DNA of 35,672 nt from positions 1-35,672 of IMG/VR virus record IMGVR_UViG_3300044712_001119. One strand, given 5' to 3'. The position numbers were made by a program, and so were the translations under genes. This DNA is from a virus. Below are positions 13,878-23,314 of this stretch, piece after piece (the first letter of the stretch is position 1; each line of letters begins with the position of its first letter). Under the pieces are notes generated by a model, which made no database searches, was not told where the DNA came from, and saw nothing but the letters and a program-made list of their open reading frames with translations.

Positions 13878-15187
13878 AATATAGCCTTTGTTTCCGTCGC
13901 TACAACCCCAAACGGGGCACTCGAAAACGGTTTGATGGCATCATCATCTGGCATAATGAATTTGAGATCATAGGCTGTCGTTGTCGGCTCTAATGATAAA
14001 AGGGCTGTTACGCTGGCAGCCAGTGTGATCGTCAGTGTGCTATCGATTTCGCTAGGCGATAATCCGCCTTTATCGCGCACGCCGTGATCCGTTAAACCGG
14101 ACAGGATTATGACGCCATCCGACTCGGCTGAAGGCGGATTCGAGAGACGCATTTGCAAAACAGCAGCGCTATCCGGGTGGGTCGTGGAGCGTTTTGCCGT
14201 CATTAGCAACGCAATCCAGCCAGGTGGATAAGCAATGTTATTGATCTCTTTTGAATACGATACGCCCTTGGTGATCGAGATCGCCGCCCCGGCCTGAGCT
14301 GCAGCCGTCTCCTCTGCCGTACTTGTCAGGGTTCGCATGGACCCGTTGAACACGGCCAGCAAGCCCGCCAGCGCCTTGCCAATGCTACCGATCACCGTCA
14401 TCAGCGTGGTTTGGTAAGACCAGACCGCAGCCGCGTTTTCGTCGGCTGATGGCGCAGATCCTCCACCGCCCCCGGCCGGAGCAAGCTCGAGCGCGTGCGC
14501 TGAAAACTGGGTGGTGTCTGTCCCGAGCAGGGCGGAAACAGTTGCCTGGCTGGCCTTACCCGCAATGTCTGCGCTGACGCTCGCGCCCGCCGGCGCGCCC
14601 AATCTGACATAAGCATCCCCGGATTGCGGCTTATGGGTGCCGCTGGCCAGCGTGCCCAGGATGCGGGAGAGCAGGGTGGTGGTGCCTGCTGTATCACCAC
14701 CTGCATACGTCGAGCGTGAGCTGATTGCCGCGTCCAGGTAATCCACGATCAACTTACCAATGCTGCCGGCTGTGGTTATCCCGTTGGTTAGCGCTGCCCA
14801 GATCACGCCCGCCAAACTGGTTCGTTCGCTGGCGGTCAAGGTTTTTGCGGCACTAATCGCCTCATCGATTCTGGACAACCCAAGGGCGGTTGCATCAAAC
14901 GGGTCAAACGAAACAATCAGATATTTTTCATCCGTTGGGTCACCACCCGTTGCGGTTGCGTGTAAGTCAAGTTCTCCGAGCGTGTCCCGGTCAGTTGCGT
15001 TTGCTGCGAGGGAGTACCACCCGGAGCCGATTTCGGTAACAGCACCAGCCGGAGAAGCGAACGCGCCCCCATTTTTTGAGAGCGTGACCGTCACGGTTGC
15101 GCCCGTCAAGCCAGTAACGTGGTCAGCGGATTGAACCATCAGAAAAGTGATGGGGTATACAGATGACGATAATTTTCTTAGTTTCAT
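13874..15187 (-). CDS. Baseplate/tail fibre-type protein, 437 aa
   Basis: The N-terminal 95 residues (ATVTVTLSKNGGAFASPAGA ... GSGWYSLAANATDRDTLGELDL) match a beta-sandwich domain common in phage virion tip proteins. Ala/Gly/Ser/Thr-rich repeats with a GGGGGS linker follow (about residues 100-290), then a C-terminal beta domain. It is probably a trimeric host-interaction fibre or upper baseplate protein. It lies in the tail-tip module and overlaps its upstream neighbour as ATGA. Confidence 0.75.
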   Translation of the reverse strand: MKLRKLSSSVYPITFLMVQSADHVTGLTGATVTVTLSKNGGAFASPAGAVTEIGSGWYSLAANATDRDTLGELDLHATATGGDPTDEKYLIVSFDPFDATALGLSRIDEAISAAKTLTASERTSLAGVIWAALTNGITTAGSIGKLIVDYLDAAISSRSTYAGGDTAGTTTLLSRILGTLASGTHKPQSGDAYVRLGAPAGASVSADIAGKASQATVSALLGTDTTQFSAHALELAPAGGGGGSAPSADENAAAVWSYQTTLMTVIGSIGKALAGLLAVFNGSMRTLTSTAEETAAAQAGAAISITKGVSYSKEINNIAYPPGWIALLMTAKRSTTHPDSAAVLQMRLSNPPSAESDGVIILSGLTDHGVRDKGGLSPSEIDSTLTITLAASVTALLSLEPTTTAYDLKFIMPDDDAIKPFSSAPFGVVATETKAIL

Positions 15188-16788
15188 ATTGTCCTGCTCC
15201 TTGAAACTCCACCAGAGCCGCCAACCGGAACGATATCAAGTTGGGTGTAAACCGAACCGCTGGCGTTCATTCCAGAAAATCGAACTGTAATGTCCTTTGG
15301 GGCGTCAGTTGAGTTCGTATAAGACCAAGAGTCACTCTCCCACGTATCGGTTGAGTTGGTCATCGTAAATGTGTGTAACGCCAGCGCCGGGGCAACGAAT
15401 GGGTCAATGTAGGTATCGAATACGAAAGCTCTTGGAAGGTACGACATGGATACAGTTTTTCTCATGTAGAGAGTTATCGTAACCGTCTGTCCAGCATTGA
15501 CCGTATATTTCCTCTCCCACCAGCCCTCTGTCGTTGCGGATATCAGTGCTATTTGATACGAACGTATCTTGCCCGTTGGAACGGGGGTTGCAACCGAAGT
15601 AGTTGAGCCACCCTTTGACCATCCTCGAAAAGCCCCGTCAACCTGATTGTGCCGTAAGCTCTCTGAGTAGCTGTATCGGTACAGTTGACCGACATTTTCC
15701 GAGCCAGTCGAAAAGATACAGTTATCCGCGTAAATCGGCCCACCATTCGTATGATTGGTATTTCCTTGAAAAGTGCAATTTACCAGCGTCGCACCCGAAT
15801 TAACCGCAACCGCATTTCCAGTGAACTCGCACGCGTAGGCCATCACATTCACGCAAGCGGACAAAGACACGGTATTAGCCGTGAAAAGGCATCTGACAAG
15901 TGTTATTCCGTTGGAGGACGCGATATTTGTTCCACTAGAACTAAAAACGCAGTCCTCGATGTAACTGTTTGAAGCGGCGTCTACATAACCGGCAACCTGA
16001 CAGCACTTTTTCATTATGACTGCACCAACGTTGTACATACTGCGCGGCATTGCTGTTCCAACCCAAGCGACCCCCACAAAAATCGGAGAGATTGAGCTAA
16101 CGGCTGTTACCATGAAGCCGTTGGTAATAGTTGGCGAAAAGACTATGTTCCTTGTCACCAAAACGACATTGGAACCAACGAGCATAGTGTTGGTCAGATT
16201 TGTAGTCAAAACAATCGAGTTCGCCGTAATGGATTGAATAACCTTCGTCTCTGCGTTCGCAATTGGGACGTTGGTTGACATTATTTTCACGGTGTCGCCA
16301 ACCGCCCAATTATCGGAGGTCAAATCACGGTCAATAACCAGTGTAGCTTGACCGCTATTTGCCTGAGATGTCAGTTTTGCGAACTGGTTTGTTGGCGGTG
16401 TGCCAACCCATGTACACCTAGCAGTAGAGCCAATTGAAAAATAGCTTGTGGCCGATGACGCGCTATTGATAAATGTTATTTTTGTAGCGTATGGCAGTGG
16501 GTCTGCCTCTGTCCCACCATCGAACGTACTTCCTGCGGCACAGTTTATGACCGTTGAATTTTTCAACTTGAACACGTATGTTCCAGATGAGCGAGTAACC
16601 TTGACCGTTCCAGTGTTGGAGATTGTCACACCAGCAAATCCATTTGCCCAACTGGTCATATCCAAGTCAAATTCAACCACATGATTTCCAGCGATATAGG
16701 GGGTGTCGTTATCGGCGGGTGGAACACCACCGACCCACGTTGAACCCGCCGAGAATAAACCCGATTGAGCTGATGTAATCGTAGCCAT
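15184..16788 (-). CDS. Receptor-binding tail protein: G8-like start and beta-helix, 534 aa
   Basis: The start reads SAGSTWVGGVPPADNDTPYIAGNHVVEFDLD, resembling the G8 domain that opens some beta-helix surface proteins. Residues 60-370 are rich in short Asn/Thr/Val/Cys strands (VTISNTGTVKV, FTGNAVAVNSGATLVNCTF) typical of right-handed parallel beta-helices. The C-terminal 150 residues look like a beta-sandwich. It is probably the polysaccharide- or receptor-binding tailspike. Sampled segments have clearly lower G+C than the flanking tail genes, pointing to modular exchange. Confidence 0.75.
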   Translation of the reverse strand: MATITSAQSGLFSAGSTWVGGVPPADNDTPYIAGNHVVEFDLDMTSWANGFAGVTISNTGTVKVTRSSGTYVFKLKNSTVINCAAGSTFDGGTEADPLPYATKITFINSASSATSYFSIGSTARCTWVGTPPTNQFAKLTSQANSGQATLVIDRDLTSDNWAVGDTVKIMSTNVPIANAETKVIQSITANSIVLTTNLTNTMLVGSNVVLVTRNIVFSPTITNGFMVTAVSSISPIFVGVAWVGTAMPRSMYNVGAVIMKKCCQVAGYVDAASNSYIEDCVFSSSGTNIASSNGITLVRCLFTANTVSLSACVNVMAYACEFTGNAVAVNSGATLVNCTFQGNTNHTNGGPIYADNCIFSTGSENVGQLYRYSYSESLRHNQVDGAFRGWSKGGSTTSVATPVPTGKIRSYQIALISATTEGWWERKYTVNAGQTVTITLYMRKTVSMSYLPRAFVFDTYIDPFVAPALALHTFTMTNSTDTWESDSWSYTNSTDAPKDITVRFSGMNASGSVYTQLDIVPVGGSGGVSRSRTI

Positions 16789-16955
16789 TATGACACCTCC
16801 AGCGATACCGCTGCAAGCGCGTCAACCGCAGCCTGTAATTCTTCGGGGGTTGGTTTTTGAGGGAACGCCAGTTCAACCACCTCGCCACCGATTATCACCT
16901 GAACGTAGTAGGTTTCAAAATCAGATTGTATTTCTTGCAACAAAGTGAATATCAT
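16788..16955 (-). CDS. Small tail-module protein, 55 aa
   Basis: MIFTLLQEIQSDFETYYVQV begins a 55-residue acidic protein ending in PTPEELQAAVDALAAVSLEV. The start overlaps the upstream TGA as ATGA and the stop overlaps the downstream ATG as TAATG, strong evidence of translation. It may be a chaperone or linker for the adjacent tailspike. Confidence 0.72.
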   Translation of the reverse strand: MIFTLLQEIQSDFETYYVQVIIGGEVVELAFPQKPTPEELQAAVDALAAVSLEVS

Positions 16956-17548
16956 GGCAATCCTATAATCCCGGTCACATCGAAAACAGTATCCGGCACA
17001 TCGCCAACACTCACAGCGGAGTACGCGCCCCCGGATGAAGCCATGGAGATCGTATCGGTGGGTGTGGTGGTGGCCAGGCGGTAGCTCACGCGTCCCCAGG
17101 AGCTGTTGTTGAACAGGTTCACCATGCCGGCCGTGCCATCCGAAATGCTGGCTGAGTGTTTACCCACCATCAGCATGAAATCGCCAACGATCCTGGTTGT
17201 AAGGGTTGCCGAAAATCCAGTGCCAGACACGGTACCGGATGCGCTGAGGTACTGTGAACCACCCGAGATCACAACTGCTTCGGCTTCGATGAACCCGGTG
17301 CCACCGCTGGTTGAAACGGTCACGTTGTACGTACCCTGGGTGGGAAATTCCAGCCGATATACCCAGGTTTGGCCGTAGTTTGCAACCAATGTCATGGCCG
17401 CCCCATTGAACGTCACGCCTGTGATGGACGAAGACGTTGTGTTCAGGATCGCCACCAGGAGCATGTCCCCGCCAGAGGCATTGACCGCAAAGGAGCCTCC
17501 GCTTGCGCCTGAAAGTGACCCGTGCGTGTTGCGAACCAATGCGCTCAT
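16952..17548 (-). CDS. Beta-rich tail-tip protein, 198 aa
   Basis: It is rich in Gly/Ser/Thr/Val with patterns such as GGDMLLVAILNTTSSSITGV and GTYNVTVSTSGGTG, suggestive of a jelly-roll or Ig-like fold. No catalytic motif is seen. It belongs to the host-recognition section, three bases from its upstream neighbour. Confidence 0.7.
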   Translation of the reverse strand: MSALVRNTHGSLSGASGGSFAVNASGGDMLLVAILNTTSSSITGVTFNGAAMTLVANYGQTWVYRLEFPTQGTYNVTVSTSGGTGFIEAEAVVISGGSQYLSASGTVSGTGFSATLTTRIVGDFMLMVGKHSASISDGTAGMVNLFNNSSWGRVSYRLATTTPTDTISMASSGGAYSAVSVGDVPDTVFDVTGIIGLP

Positions 17549-17551
17549 GGT

Positions 17552-18382
17552 CTACTCCTGCAGCACAGCGAAGATCAGGTTGAACATTCCCTGCTTGATG
17601 GTGGCCGGCGTTGCCTGGATGTATGGCCGGATCAGGCTATCCTTCGGGCATACCTTCTGGGTTGAGGCGATGCCGCTGGCCTGGATCGCGCTTGAGATCG
17701 TGAGGATATCCATCGATGTGTATGTTCCAGATGCATAGGCCGCCGGAGTGGCGTAGCGCACAACCTGGATTCCTAGTGTGCCGGATGCATCGGCCAGTCC
17801 TGTCCACTTGATGAACTTGCACCTTACGGGGAGCTGCACAGCGCCAGGCACAAAACCTGTTCCGGGGACGTTCACTCCGTTCCCGATGCGGAGTGGCAGC
17901 GTAAAGGTACCCAGCGCCCAGGATCGGTAATCCGCCACTTTGGCCGCCGCGATCGTAACGGCCGCCGCATCTACGGTCACCTGGGCCAGCTCGATCTGCC
18001 ATTTGCTGGTGCTCTGGGTCAGCGCCGGCGCGGCCGGGCTGGCCGCCGCGGTGCCGGTCAGGATCTTGACCGACATGGTATAGGCCGTCCAGTCCACCTC
18101 GCCAATCACCCGATCGATACGCCCCAGAGTGGCATGAGCTGCGGAAATGGCGAGGGTGGCCTCAGTATCGTTCTCGTAACGGTGGCCGCGGATCCACATC
18201 ACGCCAGGCTTGACCTTGACCTGCATCCCGCTCGAATCGGCGTACACGCGCAGCTCGAGATCGTCGTCTGCATCGGCGACAACGCCATCGCCAGCAACCC
18301 AGAATCGCGCCATCTTGCTCCAGCGGTCCTGGTAACTGTTGGCGCCATCGCCCTGGTTGAACGGATAATAAGTGATTGTCAT
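17552..18382 (-). CDS. Baseplate/receptor-binding-type protein, 276 aa
   Basis: The N-terminus (YYPFNQGDGANSYQDRWSKM ... VKPGVMWIRGHRYENDTEAT) matches the upper-baseplate or fibre-attachment domains seen after Gp37-like proteins in siphoviruses of actinobacteria and firmicutes. The middle (SKWQIELAQVTVDAAAVTIA) and the C-terminal beta domain fit a virion protein. It has a TAGGAG SD. Probably it links the fibres to the tail tip. Confidence 0.75.
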   Translation of the reverse strand: MTITYYPFNQGDGANSYQDRWSKMARFWVAGDGVVADADDDLELRVYADSSGMQVKVKPGVMWIRGHRYENDTEATLAISAAHATLGRIDRVIGEVDWTAYTMSVKILTGTAAASPAAPALTQSTSKWQIELAQVTVDAAAVTIAAAKVADYRSWALGTFTLPLRIGNGVNVPGTGFVPGAVQLPVRCKFIKWTGLADASGTLGIQVVRYATPAAYASGTYTSMDILTISSAIQASGIASTQKVCPKDSLIRPYIQATPATIKQGMFNLIFAVLQE

Positions 18383-18391
18383 GGTCAGCTC

Positions 18392-19510
18392 CTAAACAAC
18401 TTCAAGCCTGGTCAAACGGCTTTGCATCGATGATTCGGATTTTTTGCGGGGCGAGAACACGTTGCCGTAGATCTCATCTCCGATGGATACTTTGATTTCA
18501 ACGCCATCAGCGGAATGGGTAAATGCAATCTCCTGCACCAGGGCCTGCACTTCCACGCCGCGGAAAATCGCACCTACCAGATCTCCAACCCAGTAGTCTG
18601 TATACAACCTGGTTGCCTCAGTTTCAATGGGAATGATCTCGTAAGCAGTTTTCGGGGCATCCGTCAGTAACTTGTCGATGGCTGCCTGCACCAGGGTGGC
18701 GTTGTCGTTGGTATCGCCGCGAGACACGAACGACTCGCGTAGACCGTCATCGTTGATGGCCTGCGAATTGGCCACCTCTTTGATCGTGCGCAGGGTACCC
18801 TCACCGGCGCCACCTGAAAATGCAAAGCTGGATTTCGATGCGCTGTAGCGATATCGGATGGAGGACATCGTATCAGGCTGCTGGAAAATGATGCTCGCCG
18901 ATAGATCACGCGCCTCGTAAATCTCGAACGTGCCGCCGACAACCCGATAACCGAGGTTGCCACCGCGCCTGGCAATGGACTGCACCAGCTCGTCGAGCCG
19001 TTCGAACCGGGCCCGCTCGCTCATGGCATCGCCGCGGCCATAATCCACCTGCATGGCCGTGATCAACTGGCGCGCCACCGGCGAGATGCGCGCCGAAGGG
19101 CCTGCATTGGCATCCACATAGCCCTTGATCACTGCCTCAGCTGATCCGGTGCGGACATCATGCGAGGCGGACGAGTAATCACTGGTAGTGGTGCCGGGCA
19201 CCGGCAATGCCAGCCGCCAGGCCAGCAGCCCGGTTTCATCGATCCCAGTAAACGAGATCGTATCCGACTCCAGCCCAACCTCTCCGCTGTATTCCAGGAT
19301 GCGCCCGGACCAGATCACCTGTCCATCCATCTCGATGTCGATGGAGCGGTTTGGCAGGAGCAAATCACGGCCAGGGGCGTTATATGGCATTTCCAGGGTA
19401 AACGGACCGCCCAGGTTATAACGTATGCTGTAAGCCAGACGCGTATATGACTCCACCTGTCCCACCAGGTTGGAACCATCCCGAACGTAGAGTGCATATT
19501 GATGATCCAT
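18392..19510 (-). CDS. Siphovirus Gp37-like tail tip protein, 372 aa
   Basis: YALYVRDGSNLVGQVESYTR then SIRYNLGGPFTLEMPYN, and LLLPNRSIDIEMDGQVIWSG with ILEYSG, match the ReqiPepy6 Gp37-like / tail-associated family that follows the distal tail protein. Members form the baseplate hub. No clear peptidase or muramidase motif is visible. It overlaps the distal tail gene at TAATG. Confidence 0.85.
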   Translation of the reverse strand: MDHQYALYVRDGSNLVGQVESYTRLAYSIRYNLGGPFTLEMPYNAPGRDLLLPNRSIDIEMDGQVIWSGRILEYSGEVGLESDTISFTGIDETGLLAWRLALPVPGTTTSDYSSASHDVRTGSAEAVIKGYVDANAGPSARISPVARQLITAMQVDYGRGDAMSERARFERLDELVQSIARRGGNLGYRVVGGTFEIYEARDLSASIIFQQPDTMSSIRYRYSASKSSFAFSGGAGEGTLRTIKEVANSQAINDDGLRESFVSRGDTNDNATLVQAAIDKLLTDAPKTAYEIIPIETEATRLYTDYWVGDLVGAIFRGVEVQALVQEIAFTHSADGVEIKVSIGDEIYGNVFSPRKKSESSMQSRLTRLEVV

Positions 19511-20352
19511 TAGTACGACACATGCCTCTCTGTAAATTCGACATGCACCAGCGAATCGCCGGTGGCTCCGTTGAGATTGATGGATACGTTGTTATCGCCT
19601 GGGAGCAGACTCCACAGGTATTTTTGGCCGGTTCGCAGCATGGGATACATGTTATTTCCGGCATCGTCCAGGATGGTTTTCACCAGCGGGCGGGAATCGA
19701 TAACCACATACTCATCCACGGCCAGATCGAGATCCAGCCCCAGAGTGAGCCCGGTGCGCTGATTGGTCATCTCGAGGGTGTCTCCCGGGCCCGAGATCGT
19801 CCACACAGGCCAAGCCTCGACATCCCCATTATTGGCGATCGTGATATCGGCGAACACCTGTGAGGCGATCAGCTGCAGCGGAAACAACGGAAAAAAGCCA
19901 ACATTGGCACCGGTTTGCTGTGCCTGGTCAATCTCCTGCGTGGCTCCATACCAGTACGGATCCGCGGCCGCAAATGTGAGCACGGATTTGCGCGCCAGGC
20001 TGTTGATCACCTCAGCATTATCCAGTCCCCCGGAATATCGGCAGTTGAGATAGCGGGTTGCGCCATCGCGGGTGACTTGCAGCCTGCCGGTGCCGTTGCG
20101 CGCATTGAGGGCGCGCGATAAAGAACGCATGTTCGAAGACAGATCACTGCCTGATGTGCCCTGTACTGCCACAGGGAGATCTACATTGCGCGCATTGACA
20201 ATAGAGCGGTCAAAATACCCTCCCGATCCGTCTGGAAGCCCGAGGATCTTCGAGGCGTACACGGGCGAATAGACGCCCTTTTTGCCGCGCATCACATCGA
20301 TGGGCATCTCATTCCCGTCTGGATCGATCCAAACCCATGTTTCCAGGCTCAT
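19510..20352 (-). CDS. Distal tail protein (Dit family), 280 aa
   Basis: The N-terminal 130 residues (GKKGVYSPVYASKILGLPDG ... LSRALNARNGTGRLQVTRDG) and the FAAADPYWYGATQE link are standard for siphovirus Dit proteins, followed by a galectin-like C-terminal beta domain. It forms the hexameric hub at the tail end. It is encoded directly after the tape measure gene with an ATGA overlap. Confidence 0.87.
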   Translation of the reverse strand: MSLETWVWIDPDGNEMPIDVMRGKKGVYSPVYASKILGLPDGSGGYFDRSIVNARNVDLPVAVQGTSGSDLSSNMRSLSRALNARNGTGRLQVTRDGATRYLNCRYSGGLDNAEVINSLARKSVLTFAAADPYWYGATQEIDQAQQTGANVGFFPLFPLQLIASQVFADITIANNGDVEAWPVWTISGPGDTLEMTNQRTGLTLGLDLDLAVDEYVVIDSRPLVKTILDDAGNNMYPMLRTGQKYLWSLLPGDNNVSINLNGATGDSLVHVEFTERHVSY

Positions 20353-22754
20353 GCGCCAGCCTCCAATCGCGATACCATGCGCTCGAACGTGTATTCATCG
20401 GCGCCGCCGTTGACATAAAACTGGTAGGTGTTGCCGGTCCGGTTGACTTGCGGCGCGGCCTGCCCAACCGGCGCGCCGCCCAGGTTGATCATCGTTCCGA
20501 TGCCGCGCTTCATGGTTTCAACGGCGCGCGCAATCGATTTATCTGCACCGATCTCAAGCCCGCGGCCCATCATCTCGCCGATCTCGTCGAATACCTGGGA
20601 CGGTGATTTGATGCCCAGCAGGTTTTTGATTGCCGCCAATACTTCCTTGAAATTTTTGATCACATTGTCCTTGAACCAGGCAATACGATTCTTGAACCCA
20701 TCCCACAGGCCGTTCACCATCTGTATGCCGGTTTCGCGAATGCTGTTATACATGCTCATCATGCCATCCGTGAACGCCTTGAGCAGGTTGATGGCAGACG
20801 CCAGGATCAAGCCCTCGTTTTGCTGCAATCCGGCCAGCAAAGTGTTGATCACCTCGACAGCCGCATCGCCGATGATCGGCAGGGCAGCCACAATCGCGTT
20901 GAAAATAGCCGTTACAAGCTGGGGAATGTACGGGATCAAGATCGGGATGGCTGCCACAAGACCCGTTGCCAGCCCGAGGATCAACTGGGTGGCGGCCTGC
21001 ACCAACAGCGGCAGGTTGGCCACCAGCGTATCGACGATCTGGATCATCATCTCCACAATGGCCGGGATAAGGGTGGGCAGCTGCTCAGAGATGGCCGTGG
21101 CCAGCTGGATCAACAGCGTGAGCGCCGCCTCGACGATCAGTGGCAAGTTTTGCACAATGAACTGAGCCAATCCAGTCAGGATGGCCACGGCAGCCGGGAT
21201 CATGGATGGCAGGGCCGCAATGATGCCGGTCAGCAGGGTTTGCAGGATGGTCAGCGCGGTGGAGATGATCACCGGCAGGTTTTGGATCAGCGCGCCGGCC
21301 AGGAACTGCAGTATTTGCAAGCCGACATTTATCAGCTGCGGGCCAAGTGTTGCTGCCTGGTCCAGCAGGGCGGTGACCAGGTTGTTGAGCACCCCGCCAA
21401 CGTCCTCGAACACGCCCGCGATCCGGTCCGGGTTGCCGCTCTCAAATGCGCCGAATAAGCGAGTAATGAGGTCAACGACATCGAACAAGGCGCTGCCCAA
21501 CTCCGAGCCAAAAATATCCTGTAGCTGCGTGAGCGCGCCCAACTTATCGCCGCCGGAGAACGCCGATAACAGGTTATTGAGCTGGGTCAATGCCGGCAGA
21601 AGCACCGTGAGCAGCGCCTGCCCGGCGCTCGCCCGAATGTTATCGAGCTGGTTGGTCAGCTCGCGCACCTGGTTGGCCCACCCGCCGGATGTTTCGGCAA
21701 AATCGTTCATGGCCGGGTTGAGCTGGCTATCAAGCGCAATGGCATTCAGGATGATCGCGCGCTGGTTGGCGTCCAATTCGGTGGTGTTTTTCTTCACCAG
21801 GCCATTGGCCGTGCCATACGTGATCAGGTACTCATTTGTGATAAATGGGAAAAACTTTTGGATCGGCTCATACTGGCCGCGGATGGCGCTCTGCCACGCC
21901 TGGGCCACATCGCCTACCTCGGCATTGTGGAACGAGGCCAGATCGGCAAAATGTTTGATTGCCTGCTCTGAGAGTGCCGTAGCCTCGCCGATACCCAGTC
22001 CGCCGGCCCTCAGCGCCGCACCGATCGACGATGCGTAATCCAGGTATTTTTGTTGGCTGACACCCAGCGTATCCGCTGCCCGGCGGGCATTGGCCACAAC
22101 CCCGTCTGCCAGCTCTCCAAATACAACGTTGGATTTGGAGAGCGTTTCGTTGAGGGCACTGGCAGGCCCAACCGTAGCCCCGGCAATGGCCCCGGCCATC
22201 AGCGCAACCGCAGCCACCAGCCCAAGCACGGCGCGGGTGGCAGATGCGATCCCGCCCGCGATGCCGGAAGCCAGGCCGCCCAGCCCGGAAAGCGCCGATT
22301 TCAGGGTGTTGCTGGATTTGGCGGCTTTGTCCTGGCTTTTGGCGAGATCGTTGGTTTCTTTTGCCGCCTCGTCTGTGTTTTTTTGCATCGCATCGAGGGC
22401 GTCAGAGTTTTCGCGCACCTCGCGTCCCATTTTGTTGAGCTCGGCGGTGGCGTTGTTGACCTTTACCGCCAGCTCCTGCGCGCCGGCAGAATTTGCCCCA
22501 TATTTCTCCACTTGGGCATCGTACTGGGCTTGCAGGTTGGTTATCTTCTGGCGCTGCAGGTCCATTGCCCGATTCAAGAATTGGATGCGCGACTCCAGCC
22601 CGGTGGCTGATTTGCTCCAGTCGCCCAGCTCCGCAGCGCTGGCCTTGAACTCGCTGTTCAAAACGCGCAAAGAACGGTTGAGATCGCTCAGCCCGTTCTT
22701 GAAATCGGTGGTGTCCAGTCCGGTTTTGCCGGTAATGCCGTCAACTTCTGCCAT
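20349..22754 (-). CDS. Tail tape measure protein, about 801 aa
   Basis: Coiled-coil helices open the protein (residues 20-140), followed by an Ala/Gly hydrophobic segment and the TMP core (FGELADGVVANARRAADTLG and AWQSAIRGQYEPIQKFFPF). A long stretch of hydrophobic ~33-residue helical repeats follows (residues 440-680), as is usual for tape measures that enter the membrane. At roughly 0.15 nm per residue the tail would be about 120 nm. ATG 22754 is chosen; an in-frame TTG at 22769 would overlap the chaperone stop. No lytic domain was seen. Confidence 0.88.
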   Translation of the reverse strand: MAEVDGITGKTGLDTTDFKNGLSDLNRSLRVLNSEFKASAAELGDWSKSATGLESRIQFLNRAMDLQRQKITNLQAQYDAQVEKYGANSAGAQELAVKVNNATAELNKMGREVRENSDALDAMQKNTDEAAKETNDLAKSQDKAAKSSNTLKSALSGLGGLASGIAGGIASATRAVLGLVAAVALMAGAIAGATVGPASALNETLSKSNVVFGELADGVVANARRAADTLGVSQQKYLDYASSIGAALRAGGLGIGEATALSEQAIKHFADLASFHNAEVGDVAQAWQSAIRGQYEPIQKFFPFITNEYLITYGTANGLVKKNTTELDANQRAIILNAIALDSQLNPAMNDFAETSGGWANQVRELTNQLDNIRASAGQALLTVLLPALTQLNNLLSAFSGGDKLGALTQLQDIFGSELGSALFDVVDLITRLFGAFESGNPDRIAGVFEDVGGVLNNLVTALLDQAATLGPQLINVGLQILQFLAGALIQNLPVIISTALTILQTLLTGIIAALPSMIPAAVAILTGLAQFIVQNLPLIVEAALTLLIQLATAISEQLPTLIPAIVEMMIQIVDTLVANLPLLVQAATQLILGLATGLVAAIPILIPYIPQLVTAIFNAIVAALPIIGDAAVEVINTLLAGLQQNEGLILASAINLLKAFTDGMMSMYNSIRETGIQMVNGLWDGFKNRIAWFKDNVIKNFKEVLAAIKNLLGIKSPSQVFDEIGEMMGRGLEIGADKSIARAVETMKRGIGTMINLGGAPVGQAAPQVNRTGNTYQFYVNGGADEYTFERMVSRLEAGA

Positions 22755-22759
22755 TTTGG

Positions 22760-23307
22760 TTATAGCCAATCTGCCTGATCTGCATAAACGTGCGTTTTGG
22801 ACGCGCCTGGCGAATCAGCAGCGAGCTTGTCCACCAGGTTGAAGAAATAAATGATCACATTCTCCATGTCTGTGCGGTCCAGATCGTAGAGCGACCAGTG
22901 ATAACGTTCGATCAGGAAATGTTCGACTTCGTCGATCCAGGATAATTCGCCCTCATCATCATCCTCGAAGACCGGTGGCGCAGAACCTACGCCACCGGTG
23001 GAGCGTTTGGGATGATGCCTTTGGCGCGATTGGCAATCGAAAGGATGACCGAGATCAGGTCACCGACATCGGCATATTTGTCGAGTTCTTCCACGGTGAC
23101 GCGATCCTCGCCAAATATCTCAACTACCAGGGAGGAAATCTCATCGATGTCGGCATCTTCGAGTTCTTCCTCTTTGGATTTTTTGAGGCGCTTGCCCAGC
23201 CGGTTGGCCTTTTTGAGCACGCCCCAGGGGACGATGAGGCGGTGGAGGTCTTTCACCACCTCATCGTTGGCATCATAAAGTTTCAGTTCCACGTTTGCGC
23301 GCGGCAT
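22760..23307 (-). CDS. Tail assembly chaperone GT fusion made by -1 frameshift, about 182 aa
   Basis: The upstream ORF (22987-23307, 106 aa) is the G-type chaperone. Slipping by -1 at the heptamer 23011-23005 opens the other frame for about 80 residues, giving RSTGGVGSAPPVFEDDDEGE and a T-type tail with ERYHWSLYDLDRTDMENVI, and ending at 22760 just before the tape measure. That tail has no start codon or SD of its own. Arithmetic fits: 548 nt plus one re-read base is 183 codons. Its role is to bind the tape measure and recruit tail-tube subunits. Confidence 0.88.
22987..23307 (-). CDS. Tail assembly chaperone G, unshifted product, 106 aa
   Basis: A mostly helical acidic protein (VVKDLHRLIVPWGVLKKANR, KKSKEEELEDADIDEISSLV) lies between the major tail protein and tape measure genes, as G-type chaperones do. 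It terminates 18 bases past the slippery heptamer. A minority of ribosomes should shift to make the GT fusion. Confidence 0.87.
   Translation of the reverse strand: MPRANVELKLYDANDEVVKDLHRLIVPWGVLKKANRLGKRLKKSKEEELEDADIDEISSLVVEIFGEDRVTVEELDKYADVGDLISVILSIANRAKGIIPNAPPVA
23005..23011 (-). other. -1 programmed frameshift site C CCA AAC
   Basis: On the minus strand the heptamer CCCAAAC is in the required X XXY YYZ phase with the G frame (ATC CCA AAC). It is the only such heptamer near the overlap and directly joins the two chaperone frames. The following GC-rich inverted sequence (CCACCGGTGG) could act as a stimulatory stem. Confidence 0.85.
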
Positions 23308-23314
23308 CGGTCAC

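Noticed and set aside
20428-21165. Long plus-strand ORFs opposite the tape measure gene
   Set aside because: Antisense of a repetitive Ala/Leu-rich gene; Ser/Ile-rich composition, no domain.
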